Positions 1-7,976 of a stretch of 64,000 nt of DNA are shown in pieces (the first letter of the stretch is position 1; each line of letters begins with the position of its first letter). Made by a program: the position numbers and the translations under genes. The stretch is from Tous-C4FEB sp044356555. GTDB lineage: Bacteria; Verrucomicrobiota; Verrucomicrobiia; Opitutales; Opitutaceae. The stretch is from the NCBI GenBank assembly GCA_044356555.1, contig JBIKWB010000024.1, positions 18,315 through 82,314 on the forward strand, given 5' to 3'. Under the pieces are notes generated by a model. It was not told the DNA's origin, searched no databases, and was given only the letters and a program-made list of their open reading frames with translations.

Positions 1-1
1 T

Positions 2-349
2 CGTAAATTTGCCCGCGAAAATCCCGAAGCGCTTCGCGCGTTCATGCGCGCCTATGTGAAAGGCTGGCGAGACTACCTCGAAGGCGATCCCACCGCCGCC
101 CACGCGGCGATGAAACTCACCAACTCGTCCATCGACGACAAGTTCGCGCTGGCCTCCCGCCAACTGATTCTCGATGAGAAGCTCGTCACCGGCCGAGACG
201 CCGACGGCGGTCTCGCCAACATCGGCCAACTCTCCACCAGCCGTTTCGCCACCCAAATTACCCAGCTCGAAGAGATCGGTCTGCTCGCCAAGGGCAAAGT
301 CACCCCCGCCCAAGCAATGACCACCGAATTCCTGCCGTCCTCCAAATAG
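2..349 (+). CDS. NMT1/SsuA-like ABC transporter substrate-binding protein, C-terminal fragment
   Basis: The reading frame is open from the window edge (first full codon at base 2), so the 5' end lies outside. The 115 or so visible residues match the C-terminal lobe of periplasmic binding proteins of the NMT1/ThiY/SsuA family: a run like NPEALRAFMRAYVKGWRDYL, a central helix-rich part, and an ending where TQLEEIGLLAKG leads into a short tail. Such proteins deliver nitrogenous or sulfonate-type small molecules to an ABC importer; the substrate cannot be told from this end. The next gene is a sugar-type permease 139 bp downstream, which is not the usual partner of NMT1 proteins, so the two may belong to separate transporters. 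Confidence 0.7.
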   Translation, partial: RKFARENPEALRAFMRAYVKGWRDYLEGDPTAAHAAMKLTNSSIDDKFALASRQLILDEKLVTGRDADGGLANIGQLSTSRFATQITQLEEIGLLAKGKVTPAQAMTTEFLPSSK

Positions 350-488
350 GGCACCATCTCGGCCCCGCCCTTCCCCGTCGGTCCCAAATCGGGCGGGCCG
401 CCGTTCACGACCACACCCACGTTTCACGCCGGGCGTATTTCGTGGTTTCCATCTCGCGTTGGGCTCCTACCTAATCGGCGCTTTCCCC

Positions 489-1601
489 ATGCCCGCCCGT
501 CTTCGCGCGCTCTTTCGTTTTCAAGAAAGCGGCCTGCTCCTCGTCATCCTTGCCCTCGGCGCCCTCCTCACCGCCTTCGCCGGCACCGTGCGCACTCCGG
601 TTTTTGAACGCGCTGCCGACGGTACCCGCGCCCGCGTTTACACCACCGATGCGGCCGGCGAACGGGTGCCGCTCACGATCGAGAAAAACAAATTTCTCAA
701 CGCCCAGAATCTCGCGCAACTCGCCAAAGACACCTCGTTCATCGCCATCATGGCCGTCGGCATGGCGCTCGTGATCATCTCCGGCGGTATCGATCTCACC
801 GTCGGATCCATCTACGCTCTTGCCTCTGTCGCCGGTGCCCTCGTGCTCCGTCACTTCGGCGCGGAAGGACCCGCCGCGACTTCGCCCATCCTCGGAATTT
901 TGCTCGGGACCGGCACTTGTCTCGGGATCGCCGCGCTTTGCGGCCTCGCCTCCGGCAGTCTCATCGTCGCGCTCCGCGTGCACCCGTTTATCATCACGCT
1001 CGGCGGCATGGCGATCTACCGCGGCATCGCCTTCGTCATCACCGAAGGTCAATCCATCGGCAGTTTTCCCGCGGCATTTCGCGAGTTTGTGCGCTTCGAA
1101 GTCGGCGACGGCCTCGGGGTGGTTCCCCTCGCCACGATGCTCGTCGTGCTTTTCGTCGGGTGGATCTTTCTCTCTCGCCTCGCCGCCGGCCGACGCGTCT
1201 ACGCCATCGGCGGCAACGAGCTCGCCGCGCGTTTCTCCGGTATCCGCGTCGAGCGGGTCAAACTGGGCGTCTACGTCATCTCCGGCCTGTGCGCGGGCAT
1301 CGCCGCCCTGCTCTCGATCGGTTACTACGGCGCGGCCACCTCCGGCGATGGCCAAGGCTACGAGCTCAACGTCATTGCCGCTGCCGTCGTCGGCGGCGCC
1401 AGTCTCAACGGCGGCCGAGGCTCCGCTCTCGGGGTTGTCCTCGGCGCACTGATCATCCAAATGATTTCCAGCGGGATCGTCATTCTTGGCATCAACCAAA
1501 ACTACAGCCAAATCATCATCGGTTCCGTCGTCATCTTCGCAGTCGTCCTCGACAACCTTAACACCTGGCTCGCCAAACGCCGCCTCACCGCCGCCGCCTG
1601 A
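489..1601 (+). CDS. Ribose/sugar-type ABC transporter permease (RbsC family)
   Basis: 370-residue polytopic inner-membrane protein of the BPD_transp_2 family, which forms the channel of ribose/xylose/rhamnose-type ABC importers. The visible hallmark is the cytoplasmic loop GGNELAARFSGI, the family's ATPase-contact motif. A long hydrophilic insertion follows the first membrane segment, then AVGMALVIISGGIDLTVGS, the typical start of the conserved core. I chose ATG at 489 over an in-frame TTG at 459, because the membrane anchor begins soon after and the ten extra codons show no similarity to the family. It heads a cluster with the binding protein (1671) and ATPase (2712), all on one strand with gaps under 90 bp. 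The sugar is unknown. Confidence 0.9.
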   Translation: MPARLRALFRFQESGLLLVILALGALLTAFAGTVRTPVFERAADGTRARVYTTDAAGERVPLTIEKNKFLNAQNLAQLAKDTSFIAIMAVGMALVIISGGIDLTVGSIYALASVAGALVLRHFGAEGPAATSPILGILLGTGTCLGIAALCGLASGSLIVALRVHPFIITLGGMAIYRGIAFVITEGQSIGSFPAAFREFVRFEVGDGLGVVPLATMLVVLFVGWIFLSRLAAGRRVYAIGGNELAARFSGIRVERVKLGVYVISGLCAGIAALLSIGYYGAATSGDGQGYELNVIAAAVVGGASLNGGRGSALGVVLGALIIQMISSGIVILGINQNYSQIIIGSVVIFAVVLDNLNTWLAKRRLTAAA

Positions 1602-1670
1602 TTTCCATAAAACCTGGCCCCTGTCGCCCTCGTTGCCCCCCTTTTTCCTCGTTCAAAACTTCCCCCTCCC

Positions 1671-2627
1671 ATGCAGAAAATCCTCCTCGCCGCTCTCGCC
1701 CTCGCGTTCGCCTCGGTAGCCCAAGCCGCCGAAAAATCCCGCACGATCACCATCGGTCTCGTCGCCAAATCCCAAGGCAACCCCGTCTTCCAAGCCGCCC
1801 GCGTCGGTGCCGTTGACGCCGCCAAGGAGCTCGGCGCCAAACACAAACTGACCATCAAAATCGACTGGCGCACCCCCAACGAGGAAGACGCCCAGAAACA
1901 GGCCGAGGCCATCGAGCAACTCGTCCTCACCGGCGCCGAGGGCATCGCCGTCGCTTGCTCCGACGCCAACAAACTGACCGACGCCATCAACTCCGCCGTC
2001 AAAAACGGGGTGCCCGTCGCCACCTTCGACTCCGATGCCCCCGCGTCGAAGCGCTTCGTCACTTACGGCGTCGACGACCTGCTTTGCGGCGCCCAAGTCA
2101 TGGACGAACTCGCCAAAATCATGAACGGCCGCGGCGTCGTCGCCATTCTCGCGGGCAACCAAAACGCCCCGAACCTCCAGATCCGCGTCAAGGGCGTGCG
2201 CGAAGCCGCCAAAAAATATCCCGGTATCACGATCCGCGACGCCTTCTATCACAAAGAGACCGCGCAGGACGCCGCCGCCAAGGTCGAGCAGGTCATGCAG
2301 GCCAACCCCGACATCACCGGCTGGGCCATGATCGGTGGCTGGCCGCTGTTCACCGAAAACGCCCTCAAGTGGCAACCCGGCACCGTCAAGTGCGTCGCCG
2401 TCGACGCTCTACCCGCGCAGCTCGCCTACATCCGCAGCGGCCACGTTCCCGTGCTCCTTGCGCAACAGTGCTACGAGTGGGGCTACAAATCCGTCGAGCA
2501 CCTCATCAACAAAATCGTCCTCAAGAAAGACCCGGTCGCCGTCAAAGACATCAGCGCCCTCATCCCCGTGACCAAAGACAACGTGGACGCCTTCGCCAAA
2601 AACTGGGACAAGTGGCTGCCAAAGTAA
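1671..2627 (+). CDS. Periplasmic sugar-binding protein of ABC importer (Peripla_BP_4 type)
   Basis: 318-residue secreted protein. Residues 1-19 form a signal peptide ending at AQA. The mature protein has the two-lobed RbsB/RhaS-like fold pattern: TITIGLVAKSQGNPVFQAAR at the start of lobe 1, LVLTGAEGIAVACSDANKL, then NGVPVATFDSDAP, and a hinge region near VAILAGNQNAPN. It captures a sugar in the periplasm and hands it to the permease at 489. The order permease, binding protein, ATPase is less common than ATPase, permease, binding protein, but all three parts are present. A GC-rich imperfect inverted repeat follows the stop codon and recurs after the ATPase gene. The ligand is not deducible; rhamnose, ribose or another hexose are all possible. 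Confidence 0.9.
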   Translation: MQKILLAALALAFASVAQAAEKSRTITIGLVAKSQGNPVFQAARVGAVDAAKELGAKHKLTIKIDWRTPNEEDAQKQAEAIEQLVLTGAEGIAVACSDANKLTDAINSAVKNGVPVATFDSDAPASKRFVTYGVDDLLCGAQVMDELAKIMNGRGVVAILAGNQNAPNLQIRVKGVREAAKKYPGITIRDAFYHKETAQDAAAKVEQVMQANPDITGWAMIGGWPLFTENALKWQPGTVKCVAVDALPAQLAYIRSGHVPVLLAQQCYEWGYKSVEHLINKIVLKKDPVAVKDISALIPVTKDNVDAFAKNWDKWLPK

Positions 2628-2630
2628 AAA

Positions 2631-2660
2631 CGTAGGGCCGGGCCTCCGACCCGCCCTCTT
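2631..2660. repeat. Dispersed intergenic repeat, family D, copy 1
   Basis: GC-rich imperfect inverted repeat with the core TAGGGCCGGGCCTCCGACCC followed by GCCC. Two further copies occur at 4211-4246 and 16161-16188. Shared pattern: YAGGGCNGGGYCTCCRACCC plus RCCC. Each copy sits directly after a stop codon or contains it. It can fold as a short GGG/CCC hairpin, but there is no long T-run, so it is not a classic terminator. Confidence 0.6.
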
Positions 2661-2711
2661 TGGGCGCACGGCCGGCCACCACCGCCCTGCCTCCGATTCA
2701 CCCTTGGCCCC

Positions 2712-4205
2712 GTGCCCTTCCTAGAGTTCCGCCAGATCACCAAGCGCTTCCCTGGCGTCCTCGCGCTCAACGGCGTCTCCCTCACCGTCGAGCGCGGCAC
2801 CTGCCACGCGCTCATCGGTGAAAACGGCGCCGGCAAAAGCACCCTCGGGAAAATCCTCGCCGGCGTTTACACCGCCGATTCCGGCCAAATTCTTATCGAC
2901 GGTCGGCCGGTCGCACCGACCACCCCACTCGCCGCCCGCGAACTCGGCATCGCGATGGTCCACCAAGAACTCGCGTTCTGCCCCAACCTCTCCGTCGCCG
3001 AAAACCTCTGCCTCGGAGACCTTCCTCGTCGCCGCGGCTTTATCGACCGCTCCGCCCTCCGCGCCCGCGCCCGTGCCTTGCTTGCCGCCGTCGGCGCCGA
3101 CATCGATCCCGACATCCCGATCGGCACCCTTTCAACGGGTCGGGAACAGCTCGTTCAGATCGCCGCCGCCGTCGGCACCGGCGCGCAGATCATCGTGATG
3201 GACGAACCCACGAGCTCGCTTTCCGCCGCCGAGACCACCGATCTTTTTCGCCTCGTCCGCGAGCTCAAGGCCCGCGGCCTCACGCTTATCTATGTGTCGC
3301 ATCGCCTCGAGGAGCTCTTCGCCCTTTGCGATCATATCACCGTCCTCCGCGACGGCCGCCATATCGCCACCGAGGCCATCGCCTCGATCACGCCGGCCCG
3401 CGTCGTCACCCAAATGATCGGCCGCGAACTCCGCGCCCACACTCCCGTCCATCTCGCCCGCGAACTCGGCCCGGTCCGATTGAGCGCGACCGCCCTCACG
3501 TCGCCGGGCCATTTCACCAACATTCCGCTCTCGGTCCGCGCCGGCGAAATCGTCGGTCTGGCCGGCATTGTCGGCGCCGGTCGCAGCGAAGTAGTGCAAG
3601 CCCTCTTCGGCCTTGATCCCGCCGCCACCGGCGAGGTCCGCATCAACGACCGCCCGCTTGCCCTCGGCTCCATCGAACAAGCCCTTGCCGCCGGCCTTGG
3701 ACTCGTCCCGGAAGATCGGAAGCGCCAAGGTCTCGTCCTCGGACTGAACTGCCGCGAAAACACCGCCCTCGCCGCGCTGCCGTTGCTCACGCGCTTCGGT
3801 TTCGTCCGGCGCGCCGCCGAAGCGACCCTCACCGCGCGCTATGCCACGCGCCTCCGCGTAAAAACCCCCTCGATGGAAGCGATCACGGCCGGCCTCAGCG
3901 GCGGTAATCAACAAAAGATCGCCCTCGCCAAATGGCTCGCCCGGGACTGCGACGTGCTCCTCATCGACGAGCCCACCCGCGGAGTCGACGTGGGCGCGAA
4001 GGCCGAGATTTACCAATTGCTCGACGAACTCGCCTGCGAGGGCAAAGCGCTCCTCGTCGTGTCCTCCGAGCTTCCTGAATTGATCGGCCTCTGCCGGCGG
4101 ATTCTGGTCATGCGTCAAGGCGCGCTCGCGGGCGAACTCCCCCACGCTGCCTTCAGCGAAGCTGCCCTCATGCAATTGATGGCCGGTCTCCCCGCTGCCG
4201 CCTGA
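2712..4205 (+). CDS. Sugar ABC transporter ATP-binding protein with two ATPase domains (RbsA/MglA family)
   Basis: 497 residues with two tandem nucleotide-binding domains, as in RbsA, XylG and MglA. Domain 1 has an intact Walker A (GENGAGKST, residues 36-44) and Walker B (IIVMDEPTSSLS), but its signature reads LSTGREQLVQ instead of LSGGQ, as is usual in this family. Domain 2 has the degenerate Walker A GIVGAGRSEVV and an intact signature LSGGNQQK with LLIDEPTRGVD. The start is GTG at 2712, directly at the family's N-terminus (PFLEFRQITKRFPGV). It powers import through the permease at 489. The last gene of the operon; a repeat at 4211-4246 follows. Confidence 0.92.
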   Translation: MPFLEFRQITKRFPGVLALNGVSLTVERGTCHALIGENGAGKSTLGKILAGVYTADSGQILIDGRPVAPTTPLAARELGIAMVHQELAFCPNLSVAENLCLGDLPRRRGFIDRSALRARARALLAAVGADIDPDIPIGTLSTGREQLVQIAAAVGTGAQIIVMDEPTSSLSAAETTDLFRLVRELKARGLTLIYVSHRLEELFALCDHITVLRDGRHIATEAIASITPARVVTQMIGRELRAHTPVHLARELGPVRLSATALTSPGHFTNIPLSVRAGEIVGLAGIVGAGRSEVVQALFGLDPAATGEVRINDRPLALGSIEQALAAGLGLVPEDRKRQGLVLGLNCRENTALAALPLLTRFGFVRRAAEATLTARYATRLRVKTPSMEAITAGLSGGNQQKIALAKWLARDCDVLLIDEPTRGVDVGAKAEIYQLLDELACEGKALLVVSSELPELIGLCRRILVMRQGALAGELPHAAFSEAALMQLMAGLPAAA

Positions 4206-4210
4206 GCGTG

Positions 4211-4246
4211 TCGCAGGGCGGGGTCTCCGACCCGCCCCCTTTTGAT
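4211..4246. repeat. Dispersed intergenic repeat, family D, copy 2
   Basis: Core CAGGGCGGGGTCTCCGACCC followed by GCCCCCTTTT, just after the stop codon of the sugar ATPase gene. It is the most symmetrical of the three copies (GGGCGGG against CCCGCCC) and ends in a short T-run, so it may also act as a weak terminator for the transporter operon. Confidence 0.6.
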
Positions 4247-4355
4247 TTGGCAAGCGCCACGGACGCCAAATCCACGCCCAGCCAATGCCAAAATCTGCGC
4301 CTCGTTCGCCAATCCCCGCGCAGCCAAACCGCGCCGATCCGACTAGACTGGGCCC

Positions 4356-4814
4356 ATGAAAACCATCCTCGCCCCCATCGACTTTTCCGCCGTGAGCGAC
4401 GCCGTGATCGACGCCGCAGTGCTCCTCGCCCGTGCCGCTTCCGCCCGTATTGTCCTGCTGAGCGTGGTCCAACCTCCGGTCATCACGAGTGACTATGGCC
4501 CGATGCTCGAAAACATCGGTGAGATCGTGGCCGCGAGTGAAAAAACTCTCGCCCGCCGGCTCAAACAACTCGTCAAGCGTCTCGTCGCGGCCGACCTACC
4601 CGTTGAGACCGTGCTCCTCACCGGCACTCCCGCCCAACTCATCTTGGCCCAAGCTGAGGTCGAGCAGGCCGACTACATCATAATGGGCTCGCACGGCCAC
4701 ACGGCCCTCTACGATTTGCTCGTCGGCAGCACAACTCATCAGGTCCTTCGCAAAGCGAAGTGCCCGGTAGTGATCGTCCCGTCGCCGACGAAGGCCGCGG
4801 GTAAAAAAAAGTAA
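4356..4814 (+). CDS. Universal stress protein, UspA family, ATP-binding type
   Basis: 152-residue single-domain Usp protein. It begins with the family's first strand (MKTILAPIDFSAVSDAVIDA), where the Asp contacts adenine. It ends with the full ATP-binding signature G-x2-G-x9-G-S/T, seen as GSHGHTALYDLLVGSTTHQV, followed by CPVVIVPSP. Proteins with this signature bind ATP and act as stress or metabolic-state sensors in the cytoplasm. It stands alone between the sugar transporter and the dehydrogenase gene; 150 bp upstream is non-coding. The target process is unknown. Confidence 0.92.
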   Translation: MKTILAPIDFSAVSDAVIDAAVLLARAASARIVLLSVVQPPVITSDYGPMLENIGEIVAASEKTLARRLKQLVKRLVAADLPVETVLLTGTPAQLILAQAEVEQADYIIMGSHGHTALYDLLVGSTTHQVLRKAKCPVVIVPSPTKAAGKKK

Positions 4815-4858
4815 GCGGACCGCCAACCGGCCCACACCGGCCGGTGGCGAACCGAGGA

Positions 4859-4878
4859 GCGTAAGGCGCGCCTTACGC
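4859..4878. repeat. Perfect 20-bp palindrome
   Basis: GCGTAAGGCGCGCCTTACGC is identical to its reverse complement. It lies in the 234-bp gap between the usp gene and the dehydrogenase gene, about 170 bp before the ATG at 5049. It could be an operator for a dimeric regulator or a REP-like element. There is no loop, so a terminator is unlikely. Confidence 0.6.
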
Positions 4879-5048
4879 ACCCTCGAGCGCCCGCCTGATT
4901 CGAGTTCCACTTTGCCCTTATCACGCCCGATGAGCGCGGCCCGGAAGCGGCTTTGCCTCATCGCCCCTTCCTCCCGCCCCGCGAGCTTCGCAACGCTTCC
5001 GTTTTCGGCGTACTTGCCAAATCCCGCGGCGGTTGTTCCCGTATTGGA

Positions 5049-7811
5049 ATGCGTCCCCCCGTCGCCCCCGCTCCGCGTTCCCTTCTCAGCCCGTGGCTCC
5101 TCGCCACCGCGCTCGCCATCCCGGCCTCGCTACTACTCGCCCAGGCACCCGCGCCCGCCACCCCGGCCGCACCGACTGCCGCCGTCGCCGCGCCCACCCC
5201 CGAGCTGATCCCCGTCAACATGCTCTCCGTGCCCGAGGGCTTCGAAGTCACCCTTTGGGCCAAGTCCCCGCTGTTCAATAATCCGACGAACATGGACATC
5301 GACGCCCAAGGCCGCATCTGGATCACCGAGGGCGTTAACTATCGCAAGAACTCCGGCCGCGCTTCCGCCGGAGACAAAATCACCGTCCTGTCCGACACCG
5401 ATGGCGACGGCCAAGCCGACTCCAGTTACACCTTCGTCCAAGAGCCCGGGCTCGTCGCGCCACTCGGGATGTCGGTCATCGACAACCGCATCTTCGTCTC
5501 CAACGCCCCCGACCTCATCGTCTACACCGACGTTGACCGCGACGGGAAATTCAATCCCGCGATCGACAAACGCGACGTGCTCCTCACCGGCTTCAACGGC
5601 CGCAACCACGACCACTCGCTCCACTCCGTCACCTTCGGCCCCGACGGCCTCCTCTACTTTTCCCAAGGCAATTGCGGCGCCCTTTTTACCGATCGCTCCA
5701 ACCGCACCTTCCGCGTCGGTAGCCCCTACGATCCCATCAACAGCGGCGGCGCCGGCGCGCTCTATAGCTGGCGTCCACCCCAAATCGCCGGGGCCAAGAG
5801 CGACGACGGCCACGTTTATCTCGGTGGTTTTACCGCGCGCATGCAGCCCGACGCGACCCGCGTCGAAATCATCGGCCACAACTACCGCAACAGCTACGAG
5901 CAAACCGTCACTTCGTTCGGCGATGTCTTCCAAAACGACAACGACGATCCGCCGGCCTGTCGCACCACGTTCCTCATCGAATACGGCAACCTCGGCTTCG
6001 CCTCCTTCGACGGTAAGCGCACGTGGAACGCCGACCGGCGTCCCGGCCAGTCCATCCCTACCGCGGAGTGGCGCCAGGAAGATCCCCACACCATTCCCGC
6101 CGGCGACGTTTACGGCGGCGGTTCGCCCACCGGCATCGTCAGCTATGAAGGCGACGCCTTTGGCGAGAAATGGCGCGGCTTGCTCCTCAGCGCCGAGCCC
6201 AGCCGCAACGTCGTGTTCGGCTATTTCCCCAAGACCGAGGGCGCCGGCTTCGGCCTCGAACGCTTCGATTTCATCACCTCGAATCAAGAAAAGGAATTCG
6301 CCGGCGTCGACTTCAAGGGGGGCATGAAGTCGGTCAACTCTGAGCTGAAAACGTTCTTCCGCCCCTCCGACGTCGCCGTCGGACCCGACGGAGCGATCTA
6401 CGTCGCCGACTGGTTTGACCCGCGCGTCGGCGGCCACGCCGACCTTGATACCAAGACCGTCGGGGCCATCTACCGCATCGCGCCCAAGGGGTTCAAGTCC
6501 GTCGTGCCAAAGTTCGATCTCACGACCACTGCCGGCCAGATCGCCGCGTTGAAAAACCCCTCGGTCAACGTGCGCGCCTCCGGCTTCATCCCGCTCAAGG
6601 CGCAAGGTGCCGCCGCGGTTCCCGCCGTCGCCGCTCTCCTCAGCGACGCCAACCCCTTCATCCGCGCCCGCGCGATCTTCCTCCTCGCCCACCTCGGAGC
6701 GCCCGGCATCGCCCTCGTCGAAAAACAACTTTCCTCCGCCGATGCGCAAACCCGTGTCGCCGCTTACCGCGCCCTCCGCCGCGCCGATCAACCTTATCTG
6801 AATCACGCCGCGAAACTCGCCTCCGACCCTTCACCCGCCGTGCGCCGCGAGGTCGCGACCTCCCTCCGCGACGTCCCCTTCGCCGCCGCCCGCGATATTC
6901 TTCTCACTCTAGCCAAAGGCTACGACGGCAAAGACCGCGCTTACCTCGCCGCTTGGGGCATCGGTGCCACTCATAAAGAAGCCGATCTTTACGCGGCCCT
7001 AGCCGCCGCCCAGCCGGAAAAAGACCCGCTCAAATGGCCGTCCGCCCATGCCGACCTCGTCTGGCGCCTCACGCCCGCCGATGCCGTGACGGCATTCGCC
7101 GCCCGCGCCTCGTCCAACGCCCTGCCCGATGCGGCCCGCCTCGCCGCATTGACCGCGCTCGGTTTCACGCCAAACCGCGATGCCGCCTTCGCGATCCTAG
7201 ACCTCGCACAAAGCGCCAAAGGAAAAGTCCAAGCCACTGCCCTCTGGTGGCTGCTCAACTACAAAGATTCCCGCTGGGCCGCCTTTGGGCTTAATCCCGA
7301 GCTCAAATCCCGCGGTCTCTACGACCCGGAAAAGGTCGTGTTAACCACGAGCGTGATCGCCCCGCCGCCCCCCACGAAGCTTCCGCCGGTCGCCGAAATC
7401 GCCGCTCTGAAAGGCGACGCTGCCCGCGGCGCCGCCTTCGCGGCCACCTGCTACATCTGCCACCGCATCGGCGGCAACGGCGTCGATTACGCACCCGACC
7501 TCACCGGCTTCGCCAGCCGACAGCCCACCGAGGTCGTCATCAATTCTATTGTGAATCCGTCCTCCGATATCGCCCACGGCTACGAAGGCACCGAATTCAT
7601 TTTGAAGGACGGCACCGTCATCCACGGCCTCCCTCTCACCTCGGGCGATCCGGTCATCGTTCAGTCGATGGGCGGCACCAACCAGATGATCCCCGCCGGC
7701 AAAATCAAATCCCGCCAGCGCCTAAATCGCTCCCTCATGCTCAGCAGCGAACAACTCGGCCTCAACGCCCAAGCCGTCGCCGATCTCGTTGCCTACCTCA
7801 AAACCCAGTAG
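5049..7811 (+). CDS. PVC-type membrane-bound dehydrogenase with HEAT repeats and C-terminal cytochrome c
   Basis: About 920 residues. ATG at 5049 is chosen over an in-frame TTG at 4953 because it gives a clean signal peptide (LLATALAIPASLLLAQA). The domains in order are: a beta-propeller dehydrogenase domain (TIGR02604 type), beginning VPEGFEVTLWAKSPLFNNPT and with repeated calcium-like motifs such as DTDGDGQAD; a HEAT-repeat segment, roughly residues 490-700; and a C-terminal cytochrome c with one haem site CYICH near residue 801, followed by a TIGR02603-like domain ending in DLVAYLKTQ. This multidomain build is a hallmark of Planctomycetes and Verrucomicrobia. The substrate is unknown; sugars or their derivatives are suspected for the family. 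Electrons would pass to the haem. It is periplasmic. A strong terminator follows at 7878-7906. Confidence 0.9.
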   Translation: MRPPVAPAPRSLLSPWLLATALAIPASLLLAQAPAPATPAAPTAAVAAPTPELIPVNMLSVPEGFEVTLWAKSPLFNNPTNMDIDAQGRIWITEGVNYRKNSGRASAGDKITVLSDTDGDGQADSSYTFVQEPGLVAPLGMSVIDNRIFVSNAPDLIVYTDVDRDGKFNPAIDKRDVLLTGFNGRNHDHSLHSVTFGPDGLLYFSQGNCGALFTDRSNRTFRVGSPYDPINSGGAGALYSWRPPQIAGAKSDDGHVYLGGFTARMQPDATRVEIIGHNYRNSYEQTVTSFGDVFQNDNDDPPACRTTFLIEYGNLGFASFDGKRTWNADRRPGQSIPTAEWRQEDPHTIPAGDVYGGGSPTGIVSYEGDAFGEKWRGLLLSAEPSRNVVFGYFPKTEGAGFGLERFDFITSNQEKEFAGVDFKGGMKSVNSELKTFFRPSDVAVGPDGAIYVADWFDPRVGGHADLDTKTVGAIYRIAPKGFKSVVPKFDLTTTAGQIAALKNPSVNVRASGFIPLKAQGAAAVPAVAALLSDANPFIRARAIFLLAHLGAPGIALVEKQLSSADAQTRVAAYRALRRADQPYLNHAAKLASDPSPAVRREVATSLRDVPFAAARDILLTLAKGYDGKDRAYLAAWGIGATHKEADLYAALAAAQPEKDPLKWPSAHADLVWRLTPADAVTAFAARASSNALPDAARLAALTALGFTPNRDAAFAILDLAQSAKGKVQATALWWLLNYKDSRWAAFGLNPELKSRGLYDPEKVVLTTSVIAPPPPTKLPPVAEIAALKGDAARGAAFAATCYICHRIGGNGVDYAPDLTGFASRQPTEVVINSIVNPSSDIAHGYEGTEFILKDGTVIHGLPLTSGDPVIVQSMGGTNQMIPAGKIKSRQRLNRSLMLSSEQLGLNAQAVADLVAYLKTQ

Positions 7812-7877
7812 AACCACCGCCCAAACTGGTTTTTCCAAGGGAACACCGGCACGTCCGATCCCGGCCAGCCAATCCCC

Positions 7878-7906
7878 AAGCCCCGACGTTACAGTCGGGG
7901 CTTTTT
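7878..7906 (+). terminator. Rho-independent terminator after the PVC dehydrogenase
   Basis: Nine-base-pair stem AGCCCCGAC/GTCGGGGCT with loop GTTACA, followed by TTTTT. It lies 67 bp after the stop codon of the dehydrogenase. Confidence 0.9.
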
Positions 7907-7976
7907 CGTCCACCGCATCATGTGGCCTTGGAAATAATCTTTATTGTTGGCCAACCTGCGGTGTGAATTCCGCTCC

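Noticed and set aside
359..400. GC-rich imperfect hairpin between the first two genes
   Set aside because: The stem has a bulge, the loop is about 20 nt and there is no T-run, so neither a terminator nor a regulatory site can be claimed.
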